A DNA stretch of 64,000 nucleotides from Pirellulaceae bacterium (GTDB taxonomy: Bacteria > Planctomycetota > Planctomycetia > Pirellulales > Pirellulaceae), in contig JAHBXT010000001.1 in the NCBI GenBank assembly GCA_019636385.1, positions 1,054,001 through 1,118,000 on the forward strand. Reading direction: 5' to 3'. Positions 44,146 to 52,210 of the stretch are shown one piece after another (the stretch's first letter is position 1; every line of letters starts with the position of its first letter). The notes under the pieces are model-generated. The model saw nothing but the letters and a program-made list of their open reading frames with translations, had not been told where the DNA came from and did not search any database. The position numbers and the translations under genes are program-made.

Positions 44146-45381
44146 CTACGTCTGACCTGAAAATTGCTGTTGAGCCTGATTGGCCTGCCATGCCACTGCA
44201 GTGACGGTTCGAACTAGCTCAAGGTCATCGGCAGTTTCTGCCAATAAGTTGCCGCGAATCACCAACACATCCACACCGTCATCGCGAATCACTGCCAAGG
44301 CACCGTGAATCAATTGGGCGTTGTAACGCAGTAGTGCCAGTGCATTGTCGTTTCGCGCTTCACCACAGGTTGACCAAATGCTCACCAAGCGATGCCCTGC
44401 TTCATCCACGCCGCTGAAATCGACATGCACATCTTGTTTGCGGAGCGGCCCCAGGGGCACTGTCAACATCCATTGCTGCCCCGATTCGATAAGGGTCCAC
44501 CCCGATTGTTGGCAAATTGCGCGCAGAGACTGTTGCACTGCGGTCACGTCGCTAAGTGCATCCGCTGGCACAGTAGATTTGGTTAATTGGCTGGAATCTA
44601 CTGGCCCGTCTGAACGGCTCTTGGCAGCTAGTCGCGATGCTCCGCCCAGCCTGTGCTCAGAGGCGTGTTGCTGAGTGTACGAATGCAAGTCTTGCGGCGT
44701 GGGGATTGTCGAACGGGCGTCAATGGCCTGCTGGACCTCAGGTGGTGGTGAAATACTGTTGATGATCAGATCGGTCAGCTCCAGACCAAACTTCTTGAAC
44801 TGTTCGCCGATTCTCAGTCGCGCTGCGGCAGCCAGTTCATCAAATTTCGACGTCATGTGCGCCAATCCAATGTTGGCCGTGGCCAGTAGGTCACTCAATC
44901 CGGATACGACGGTATCTCGCAGAAAGTCCGTGATTTGCTGAGCGGTAACGTTACCTTGAGTACCCACAATCTCGTTGACAAACACAGTCGAATCCACAAC
45001 ACGAAACGAAAATTTTCCGAAGCCGCGGAGACGCAATATTCCGAAATCTGGATCGCGAATGGTGATTGGTTGGCGTGTGCCCCAGCCTTGATCGACGAAA
45101 CGTTGCTGGCTGACGAAGTAGACGCAAGCTTGCAGCGGCGCGCGATCCCAGGGGATGCTTAGCCAGCGCGACAGAACCGGCATCGAGGACTGATTCAATG
45201 TATGCCGTCCAGGACCAAACACATCCATAGCGCGACCTTCGCGAAAGAAGACCGCCTGTTGATTCTGATGGACAATCAACTGCGCACCCACGGTTATCGA
45301 ACCGGTACCCGCAGCTGGAACTCGGGCCGCCACGGTGGTGCCTGTAGGGTCTACAAAGTCGATCACCTCGACGCGAAACAT
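44146..45381 (-). CDS. SPFH-domain protein with a YbjN-like C-terminal domain
   Basis: This is a 411-residue SPFH_2-type protein (virion-core/YdjI-like). Residues ~35-245 hold the SPFH segments: LIVHQNQQAVFFREGRAMDV, FGPGRHTL, TIRDPDFGILRLRGFGKFSF and LTDLIINSISPPPEVQQAID. A Ser/Thr-rich linker (~245-290) leads to a C-terminal alpha/beta domain (~290-400) with LRAICQQSGWTLIESGQQWM, ALLRYNAQLIHGALAVIRDD and ETADDLELVRTVTAVAWQAN, a pattern of YbjN/type-III-secretion-chaperone-like domains. Related proteins usually end in a zinc ribbon; here it is absent. It may act as a ring scaffold presenting the C-terminal domain, by analogy with stress or toxin-associated SPFH proteins. The ATG is at 45381. 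Confidence 0.8.
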   Translation of the reverse strand: MFRVEVIDFVDPTGTTVAARVPAAGTGSITVGAQLIVHQNQQAVFFREGRAMDVFGPGRHTLNQSSMPVLSRWLSIPWDRAPLQACVYFVSQQRFVDQGWGTRQPITIRDPDFGILRLRGFGKFSFRVVDSTVFVNEIVGTQGNVTAQQITDFLRDTVVSGLSDLLATANIGLAHMTSKFDELAAAARLRIGEQFKKFGLELTDLIINSISPPPEVQQAIDARSTIPTPQDLHSYTQQHASEHRLGGASRLAAKSRSDGPVDSSQLTKSTVPADALSDVTAVQQSLRAICQQSGWTLIESGQQWMLTVPLGPLRKQDVHVDFSGVDEAGHRLVSIWSTCGEARNDNALALLRYNAQLIHGALAVIRDDGVDVLVIRGNLLAETADDLELVRTVTAVAWQANQAQQQFSGQT

Positions 45382-45765
45382 TGTCGTTTCCTATGTTAAA
45401 AACGCGACCGTTCTGGGGCCTGTAGGGCGGGACAGGTGAGCTACGCGTGACGAGAATATCTGGCGATCCTCTCAAACCCTGCGCAGAACAACCTCATGAA
45501 TTTCGACCCTGCTACGACACACCAGCCACCCCGCCGACATGCATTGTAGTATGACCCTCAGACGTACGTTAGCTCAAAGCTGCCGCCATATTCGCTGGAG
45601 CGTGGAAGAATTGAATTCGGATTCTTATTCTGGCAAACGCAGCTACTGGTGTACAAGGAATCACCGTAGACAGACGCGGCATGGGTGGCCAACTTTTTGC
45701 TACAATTGCGGGTTCAGCCGGTAGTTGGAAATCAGCAACTCTAATGGTATTTTTCGAGTAACCTC
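45382..45765. other. 384-bp divergent intergenic region
   Basis: It lies between the divergent SPFH gene and the WD40 lipoprotein gene, so it should hold both promoters. A -10-like TACAAT is at 45701-45706, with no good -35. No open frame, RNA gene or repeat was supported. Confidence 0.4.
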
Positions 45766-48441
45766 ATGAAATCAATTCGCCCAGGCGCTGCGGCGTGCGT
45801 TGTAATGTTAATGACAACTCTCTTGACAGGCTGCAGTCAGCCGCAGAACAGCGCTCCGGCTTCGTCTGCGGATGCACCTGCAGATGTTGCTGTTGATGTA
45901 ACGAATCGCCCAGATCAGAGCGGCAGCCTGTCCGGCGACGATAGCCAAAGTACTACTCAATTCGCCGGAACAACTGAGATTAGCGGTGACAATTCGACGG
46001 TTTCTTCAGTTGTGGACGCGACTGTGGGCGGCAAGAACACCTTGCCTGATAAGCAGCCCACAGCGCCTGCTGCCCAGCAGCGCCCCATACCCAATCCGAC
46101 GCAACAGCAGATAGCCCAGTGGAATCTACAAGCCATCGAACCGCTGCAATTGGTGGATTCTGTCGTATACGCTGAGATGGGATTCACTCAGCGGATCGTC
46201 CCGCTGCCAAACAGTCGACAATATCTACTAGCTGGCAGCACGATTACACTGTGGACGCTGGGCACTGAACGGCCCGAGCACCAATTCGTTGATTGGCGAC
46301 AAGACGAGAAAACGCAACTTCGCGATCTCAGCGTTTCACCGGATGGCTCATGGTTTGCAGCCACCAATTCAACTGGAATGCTGTACGTGTTTGACATTCC
46401 GAACCGTCGCGAACTGGCTTCCAAGAAAGTCTCGTCGACTTTAATGCCCTCGATATCGATCTCTACCGATGGAACAAGCATCGCCACCGCCAACTACAAC
46501 AGCGAGGTATCGGTGTGGAACGTCGAGGGACTGACGGAAAAGAACAGTTTCAAGCTGGACAGTCGTGGGCTAAAACAACTTCTGTTCATTTCGCCAGACA
46601 AATTGGTCACAGCAGCGGAAGCTTTAGACGTATGGGACGCAGCAACTGGGACAAAACTGCAGAGCCTTTCGTCCGACCGCTACCTCAGTTCGCTGAGCCT
46701 CTCACCCGACGGCCAGTGGTTTACACACGCAGACTCAAAGGGATTTCAAGTCCGCCAAACGTCCGATTTTGCAACGGTAGCCAGATTGCTGGGCCAAACT
46801 GGACAGGATGAATTGGTCGTATGGAAGGACCAGCAGACCCTGGCATCGGTTAGTGGAAATTTGATTCGTATCTGGAACATACCAACGCGCAGCGTGTCTC
46901 AAGCAATCGACAATCGAGGGTCAGAACTTGCCAGTGCCTGCTGGCTTGCAGAATCTAAAGTTCTAGCATTGGCATCACTGCTGCGACATACACGCTTTTG
47001 GGCTACGGCTACGGACGCGGCAGCGCTAAACCTCAGGCCCATCCAACCTGAAATCGCTCCCCCGAACCAGTCTGCATCCACTCCGGCTAGCACGTTGCAG
47101 TTTTCGCAGATCATCGATCTCCGCAGCTTTCCGCGATTGCCCGACGCGGTACCGGTGCTGGAAATGGATTACATGACCAACTATTCAACACAAGTCAGCC
47201 TCGAAGAGGCGGCTTTGTTTTGTCGATATGCCTTGCATCAAGCGGGATGGACGGAAGTCGCGTCGGAATCCGCCAGCCCAGGATCGATGGGTTTTATCAA
47301 GCACGGTTTTCGTCTGGAATGTTCGGTAACTGAGGTTCCAGGAACAGGAACAACCGTATCCCTGACGTCTTTAGGTAACTGTGATGTACGCCAGCTTCCT
47401 AAACCTCCGCCACCAATCGAAGTGACCTATGAGTCGATCGGTACTGGCATCTATCGATCGCCATCCAATCTACTGACTCTGGAGACTGCTTTACTGAAGT
47501 CGATGGTGGCTCAGGGCTGGATACCTTACTCGCGACTTTCAGCTAGCCACTCTGAGAAAGCCGACGAGCGAACGATCAGCTTTTTAAACAATTCGATTGA
47601 ACTGCGAGTTTCGATCGCCAAAGACTTCTCGGATGCCTCGAAGTACACGATTCAGTACAGCTCCTTTCCCGTTAGCAATTCGATTCCATTGCCGAAGGAT
47701 TGCACGTACATCGAATTCAACGGTTCACCCGAGTTACAGTTGGTGGCCAGCTCGCGCCTATCGGCTGCTGAGCTGACTCAATTTTTTGACGCGGCTCTGG
47801 CAGCTCAGGGATGGGTCGTGCAGCAACACGGTCGCATCATCGACAAGGATCACTGTTGGCTACCATACTTTCGTGATCAAAAAGACGTCATGATCGGCTT
47901 AAAAAACCTGACAGACGGTTGGCAACGAATTACTGTCGGCAATCTGAAATCAAGTGGTTCGTTCCAACTGGCGGCCGCTCCACAACAGGCCGACCCCAAT
48001 GAAGATCGTGCGGGGTTGGAGGCAGCCGATCTTCCGATGATTCCGACGGCACAGGAAATCCAGTATCAACCGCAAGAAAAAATAGTATCGTTCAAGGTGC
48101 CTGGCCTGCCGTTGGCCGACTTGATCCAGTTTTACGAAGAACAGCTAAATTCACTGGGATGGACTAAGCAAGAACGATCCATGGTGGAACAGGAGTTTTG
48201 CTACGCCGACTTCGCTAAGGGAACCGCCAAGTTCACAGTTCGTGGCAATTTCCAGAACGGCAAGGCAGCGTGCAACATTCAAGGCGATGGACTGCTGTGG
48301 ACTAAGCAACTGCCAGGCCCCAAGACTGCCGTCTCCTATGAAACTTGGCTGCGCAGCCAGGGCAACATTGCTCAGGGTAAAATTGCTACGCTCGAGTTCC
48401 TACCCCAGTACGAAGCTGAGATGCTATCCTTGACTCAATAA
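45766..48441 (+). CDS. WD40-repeat lipoprotein with four tandem C-terminal modules
   Basis: This is an 891-residue lipoprotein (LLTGC lipobox, Cys ~23). After a Ser/Thr/Pro-rich linker (to ~115), residues ~130-420 form WD40-like blades (LYVFDIP, ATANYNSEVSVWNVEG, LSPDGQWFTHADSKG, LIRIWNIPTR). Residues ~450-880 hold four weakly similar units of ~85-100 residues, each with a helical x-x-L-x-x-G-W core: CRYALHQAGWTEV, LLKSMVAQGWIPY, FFDAALAAQGWVV and FYEEQLNSLGWTK, each followed by beta strands. No function is known; it probably binds proteins at the cell surface. The 3' end overlaps the convergent gene at 48424 by 18 bp. The ATG at 45766 is preceded by AACCTC, not a Shine-Dalgarno. Confidence 0.85.
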   Translation: MKSIRPGAAACVVMLMTTLLTGCSQPQNSAPASSADAPADVAVDVTNRPDQSGSLSGDDSQSTTQFAGTTEISGDNSTVSSVVDATVGGKNTLPDKQPTAPAAQQRPIPNPTQQQIAQWNLQAIEPLQLVDSVVYAEMGFTQRIVPLPNSRQYLLAGSTITLWTLGTERPEHQFVDWRQDEKTQLRDLSVSPDGSWFAATNSTGMLYVFDIPNRRELASKKVSSTLMPSISISTDGTSIATANYNSEVSVWNVEGLTEKNSFKLDSRGLKQLLFISPDKLVTAAEALDVWDAATGTKLQSLSSDRYLSSLSLSPDGQWFTHADSKGFQVRQTSDFATVARLLGQTGQDELVVWKDQQTLASVSGNLIRIWNIPTRSVSQAIDNRGSELASACWLAESKVLALASLLRHTRFWATATDAAALNLRPIQPEIAPPNQSASTPASTLQFSQIIDLRSFPRLPDAVPVLEMDYMTNYSTQVSLEEAALFCRYALHQAGWTEVASESASPGSMGFIKHGFRLECSVTEVPGTGTTVSLTSLGNCDVRQLPKPPPPIEVTYESIGTGIYRSPSNLLTLETALLKSMVAQGWIPYSRLSASHSEKADERTISFLNNSIELRVSIAKDFSDASKYTIQYSSFPVSNSIPLPKDCTYIEFNGSPELQLVASSRLSAAELTQFFDAALAAQGWVVQQHGRIIDKDHCWLPYFRDQKDVMIGLKNLTDGWQRITVGNLKSSGSFQLAAAPQQADPNEDRAGLEAADLPMIPTAQEIQYQPQEKIVSFKVPGLPLADLIQFYEEQLNSLGWTKQERSMVEQEFCYADFAKGTAKFTVRGNFQNGKAACNIQGDGLLWTKQLPGPKTAVSYETWLRSQGNIAQGKIATLEFLPQYEAEMLSLTQ

Positions 48442-48894
48442 CAACCCACGCCGGTCGATGCGTTGATGCAGCATTTGAAGGTGCTGGTCAAGCTGCTCGA
48501 CGGGCAAAGGCGATTGGCCAATGGCCTGGTCAATTAAATCTACAACTGACACTAAGCTCTGATCTTGCTGGGTAAGTTGCTTCAGCTTCTGCGGATCGGT
48601 CTGACTACCCCCGAACCAATGCGAGTACCCTTCGACGGCAGCGGATATCCGAGACCGTGCACGATCCAGTTCGGTGCGTAAACGCTCCAATTGCAGAGGC
48701 AGATCTAAATCACCGCGCATGGCCGCCGACAACCCCAATGCATCCAGTTTTGACTTGCACTCTTCGATCCGCTTGACGATGAATTGACGTGTCAGCCGAT
48801 CATCGTCGCGACGTCGTTCAAGAGCATGATAGGCCATGTATCCAGGAATCAACGACTTCAGGCCTGGACTATCGGCTTGACTGGGTTCAGACAC
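48424..48894 (-). CDS. Coiled-coil protein of unknown function with a GTG start
   Basis: This is a 156-residue, largely helical, soluble protein. Long charged helices run from ~20 to ~90 (LERRRDDDRLTRQFIVKRIE, LPLQLERLRTELDRARSRIS), with a GYSHWFGGSQ segment (~92) and a second helical part (QDQSLVSVVDLIDQAIGQSP). No signal or membrane segment is present. The GTG at 48894 is chosen because a near-perfect Shine-Dalgarno (GGAGGTGA) lies 2-9 bp upstream; the frame is open to another GTG at 48906 that would bury that site. It overlaps the convergent WD40 lipoprotein gene by 18 bp. No homologue was recognised. Confidence 0.65.
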   Translation of the reverse strand: MSEPSQADSPGLKSLIPGYMAYHALERRRDDDRLTRQFIVKRIEECKSKLDALGLSAAMRGDLDLPLQLERLRTELDRARSRISAAVEGYSHWFGGSQTDPQKLKQLTQQDQSLVSVVDLIDQAIGQSPLPVEQLDQHLQMLHQRIDRRGLLLSQG

Positions 48895-48896
48895 GG

Positions 48897-48904
48897 TCAC
48901 CTCC
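48897..48904 (-). promoter_or_regulatory. Near-perfect Shine-Dalgarno GGAGGTGA deciding a GTG start
   Basis: On the - strand the sequence reads GGAGGTGA-CC-GTG. This is the most complete anti-16S match noticed in the window, and it fixes the start of the coiled-coil protein gene at 48894. Confidence 0.6.
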
Positions 48905-49111
48905 ACAATTCACTCGATGTCGATGATTCTCTTGCACTCCAACGGGTCTATTATGGCGTCAAACGACAGTCCGACAATGTTGCCAGGTTTCGCAGGTTGA
49001 CTGTGGACAATTCAGCTTTGTGCCCCACAATAAACTGCCGATTTTTGGTTGTTCTGGCCTCCAATCGTAGGCAATCCGAGCCTTGAGTACCGCCGGCCTG
49101 GTTGGGGAGCG

Positions 49112-49140
49112 TTGATTGCCTAATGCAGCGTTACTATACT
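49112..49140 (+). promoter_or_regulatory. Sigma70-like promoter upstream of the Gfo/Idh/MocA gene
   Basis: TTGATT (49112-49117) and TATACT (49135-49140) are separated by 17 bp, the best housekeeping-type promoter seen here. It lies 168 bp before the coding start at 49308, leaving a 5' leader of about 160 bases with no recognised riboswitch. Confidence 0.5.
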
Positions 49141-49307
49141 TATTGGTCCCAGTCCGTGTCCGCCCCGCGACGATTCGAAATGGGATTCGGCGACTTGCGT
49201 AGTGCACAGTCGTACTGGCCCCATTTTTCCCCGACCTAAATCCATCGGACCTGCCTTGGTCTACCCGGCGCAGGCTCTCACCTTAAGGAATGTTCCAGGA
49301 ACAAATC

Positions 49308-50789
49308 ATGAACAGTAAAAACCGTCGTCAGTTTATTCAGACCACCTCGGCTGTTATCGGTGCGGGCTATTTCGCAACTGCTGGTACTCGGCAGGCACTC
49401 AGCAACTCTGCCAACGAAAAACTGAACGTGGCCTGCATCGGCGTCGGTGGCAAGGGTGGCAGCGATTCGTCCAACGCAGCTCAGTTTGGAAACGTGGTTG
49501 CCATTTGCGATGTTGATCGCAAAACCTTGGAAAGCAAGGGTGCTGCATCTGGATTCACTCAAGCCGAGCGTTTTACCGATTACCGCGAGCTACTGGCCAA
49601 GCATGGCAAGAACCTGGATATTGTCACCGTCAGCACTCCCGATCACATGCACGGGCCAATCACCTTGGAAGCCATGCGATTGGGCGCAAGTTGCTATACG
49701 CAGAAACCGTTGACGCGAACGATTTATGAAGCACGGCTGTTAGCTCAGGTCGCTCAGGAGACGGGTGTCTGCACGCAAATGGGCAATCAAGGCACGGCGC
49801 TCAACACGTCACGCGAGGCCATTGCTCAGGTGCGCTCTGGTGTCTTGGGAACGTTGAAAGAGGTCTATGCTTGGTCGAATCGCCCTGTGTGGGCTCAAGG
49901 CCCTGGCCGTCGCATGACCATGGAAAAATTTGCTCAACAGGCCAAGGCGGAAGATGCGGCTGCGGCCGACGAATTGATCGCAGCCAAGAAAGCGGAGATC
50001 GCCAGCGCTCTGGAACGACTTGATTGGGAAAGCTGGATTGGCGTTTCCCCGTATCGCGAATTCTGGCCAGGTCTGTACCACAGCTTCCAGCATCGCGGCT
50101 GGTGGGATTTCGGTACTGGAGCGTTAGGCGATATGGCTTGCCATCAACTGACGGTTCCCTTCGCGTCCTGCGGACTGCGCGATCCGATCTCGGTGGTTGC
50201 CAAGTCCACCGGTCATGATTTTGACAGTTTCCCGGCTAGCTCGGTCATTAAATTCGAGTTTCCTGAGACCAGCGAGCGACCGGCAATTCCATTTTGGTGG
50301 TACGACCGCAAAGGTAACAAGCCGCCGATGGAAGTCTTTGAAAAGCAGGGTATTACCAAAGTCTCCGATAGTGGTGTGATGATCGTAGGCGAAAAGGGCG
50401 CGTTCTACAGCTCCGACGATTATTGCGGAGTGTATGTGCTCAAGGGTGTCGACAAGGTCAAGGTCGACTACGAACCCGCTGTCAACAAGGGCAGCAACGA
50501 CGTCAACAACATGTACGAATTGTTCCGCGCCAAGATGGCTGGTGATCCCAAGATTTGCCACTCGAACTTCATCGATCGCGCTGGCCCACTAACCGAGATG
50601 ATTCTGCTGGGCAACTTAGCGGTCTGGGCCGCATCCGAGGGTGGAGCCGACGGCGAAATGGGTGAGTGGGGCGAAAAGGTCGAATGGGATGCTAAGAATC
50701 TGAAGGTCACTAACTTGGCTTCGTTAAAAACCCCCAAGGTCGCCGATCTGATCAAGCCAGTTTACCGCGAAGGATATCGTTTAGACTAA
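49308..50789 (+). CDS. Gfo/Idh/MocA-family oxidoreductase with Tat-type leader
   Basis: NAD(P)-dependent sugar or inositol oxidoreductases of this family abound in planctomycetes. The leader (KNRRQFIQTTSAVIGAGYFA) is Tat-like, so the enzyme is probably exported with its cofactor bound. The 493-residue protein has the Rossmann motif VACIGVGGKGGSDSSNAAQF (~42-61), VVAICDVDRKTLE, and the family motif STPDHMHGPITLEAM (~108-122), with the QKPLTR segment (~130-135) in place of EKP. A GFO-C domain follows, with DFGTGALGDMACHQ (~267-280). The ATG at 49308 follows CCAGGA. A terminator at 50838-50870 ends the transcript. Substrate unknown. Confidence 0.9.
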   Translation: MNSKNRRQFIQTTSAVIGAGYFATAGTRQALSNSANEKLNVACIGVGGKGGSDSSNAAQFGNVVAICDVDRKTLESKGAASGFTQAERFTDYRELLAKHGKNLDIVTVSTPDHMHGPITLEAMRLGASCYTQKPLTRTIYEARLLAQVAQETGVCTQMGNQGTALNTSREAIAQVRSGVLGTLKEVYAWSNRPVWAQGPGRRMTMEKFAQQAKAEDAAAADELIAAKKAEIASALERLDWESWIGVSPYREFWPGLYHSFQHRGWWDFGTGALGDMACHQLTVPFASCGLRDPISVVAKSTGHDFDSFPASSVIKFEFPETSERPAIPFWWYDRKGNKPPMEVFEKQGITKVSDSGVMIVGEKGAFYSSDDYCGVYVLKGVDKVKVDYEPAVNKGSNDVNNMYELFRAKMAGDPKICHSNFIDRAGPLTEMILLGNLAVWAASEGGADGEMGEWGEKVEWDAKNLKVTNLASLKTPKVADLIKPVYREGYRLD

Positions 50790-50837
50790 CTGCTCAACAA
50801 ACGATCTCGCGATCTAATTGCGAAGTTGTAAAATCTG

Positions 50838-50870
50838 CTGGGGTACGGCTAACCGTACCCCAGTTTCTTT
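50838..50870 (+). terminator. Strong intrinsic terminator after the oxidoreductase gene
   Basis: CTGGGGTACGG-CTAA-CCGTACCCCAG is a perfect 11-bp stem with a 4-base loop, followed by TTTCTTT (50864-50870). It starts 49 bp after the stop of the Gfo/Idh/MocA gene and sits before the next gene's start at 50891. Confidence 0.9.
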
Positions 50871-50890
50871 GAACAAGGTGAACACCGTCA

Positions 50891-52177
50891 ATGTCAACCA
50901 ATTTGATTCGTTCAATGGTAGCTATCAGCTGCGCTGTACTCTGGCTCGTCACGGGCTGCCGCCAATCCGTCGACAACTCCGCCGCGCCCACAACAGCTAC
51001 TGCGGCGGCGGTCAAATCGGCCGATTCGACCGGCCAGATTCTGTCACCAGAAGCCGAATTGGCTCGGCAACGGCTGGACCAAATGAGCGATGTCGCCAAA
51101 TACGTACTCAAGTCCGGCAAATTAACCGAGATTATCATCCAGGACGGCTCATCCCTAACAGCAGATGACATGCGCCTATTCGGCAAGCTATCCGATTTAA
51201 AAACTTTGCAAATCTTCAATTGCCGATCGCTCAATGACGCCCTGGCCGCTGATTTGTCGGGGTTAACTCAGTTGACCTCGCTGGCACTAACCAACTCAGT
51301 AATTGGTGATGCAACCGTGCGAATGATTGCTGCCTCATTTCCCCAGTTGACGCAGCTCGACTTGTCCTCCAATACCAATATGACTCATGAGGCGATGAAG
51401 TCGATCGCCGAGCTCACGCACTTAAAATCATTAACCTTGGTGCAAACTCGCTTCAACGACCTATCGACGCGACGGCTCAAATCACTGACAGAACTGACTT
51501 CACTCGACTTGCGCGGCAATATGGAAGCCGGCAATATGACACTGGGGGTCGTTGGACAATTGCCCAAGCTAACTACATTCAAACATCGCAGTACAGCAGT
51601 AACCGATGAGGGACTGGAGCAATTGTCCCAGAACGTGGGGCTGCAGAACCTACTGCTGCAAGACTTCTTGATCACTGACGCTTCGGGGCAACATCTGGCT
51701 GGCCTCAAGAATTTGCGGCAACTGGAGATCTTTCGCTGTCAGAGCTTTGGCTCAGTCGGTGCGGCAGCCTTGCAAGGATTGCGGCTTGAGCGGTTAACAC
51801 TGCGAGACCTGCCAGCCATTGACGATCAAGGCCTGCAAGCCTTCAGCGATTTGCCGAATCTGCGCCGCCTTTATCTTCACGAACTGGAGGGCGTAACGGA
51901 CGAAGGCTTGCTACAGATTGCTGCCCTGAAGTCCCTGGAGTTGTTGGATATTTGGAGCGTACCGCAAATGTCCGATCGAACGCTGGACGCAATTGCAGAC
52001 TTGCCAAATCTCAAAGAGCTGTCGATTCGATCAACATCGATTACTGATGCTGCCATCGACAAGCTGCTGAAGATGACACAACTACAGTCGTTGACACTCA
52101 AAGAGAATGGTCAGATCTCAAGCGCTGCGCTGCAAGGCCTGACCGCGCGCCAGTGGACGCGATTGGTAACCGACTAG
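50891..52177 (+). CDS. Leucine-rich-repeat lipoprotein
   Basis: This is a 428-residue lipoprotein (LVTGC lipobox, Cys ~23) with a polar linker (~30-60), then about twelve to fourteen leucine-rich repeats (~90-420), for example LKTLQIFNCRSLNDALAADL, LTQLDLSSNTNMTHEAMKSI, LTSLDLRGNMEAGNMTLGVV and LKELSIRSTSITDAAIDKLL. The L-x-x-L-x-(L/I)-x-x-(C/N) and (L/I)-T-D-x-(A/G)-L spacing is of the cysteine-containing/ribonuclease-inhibitor-like type common in planctomycetes. It is likely a cell-surface binding protein. The ATG at 50891 has no strong Shine-Dalgarno; AAGGTG lies 10 bp upstream. It is convergent with ptsI (33 bp gap). Confidence 0.85.
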   Translation: MSTNLIRSMVAISCAVLWLVTGCRQSVDNSAAPTTATAAAVKSADSTGQILSPEAELARQRLDQMSDVAKYVLKSGKLTEIIIQDGSSLTADDMRLFGKLSDLKTLQIFNCRSLNDALAADLSGLTQLTSLALTNSVIGDATVRMIAASFPQLTQLDLSSNTNMTHEAMKSIAELTHLKSLTLVQTRFNDLSTRRLKSLTELTSLDLRGNMEAGNMTLGVVGQLPKLTTFKHRSTAVTDEGLEQLSQNVGLQNLLLQDFLITDASGQHLAGLKNLRQLEIFRCQSFGSVGAAALQGLRLERLTLRDLPAIDDQGLQAFSDLPNLRRLYLHELEGVTDEGLLQIAALKSLELLDIWSVPQMSDRTLDAIADLPNLKELSIRSTSITDAAIDKLLKMTQLQSLTLKENGQISSAALQGLTARQWTRLVTD

Positions 52178-52210
52178 CAAACTTGACGCAGCAGGTGGCA
52201 ACTTTCCAGC

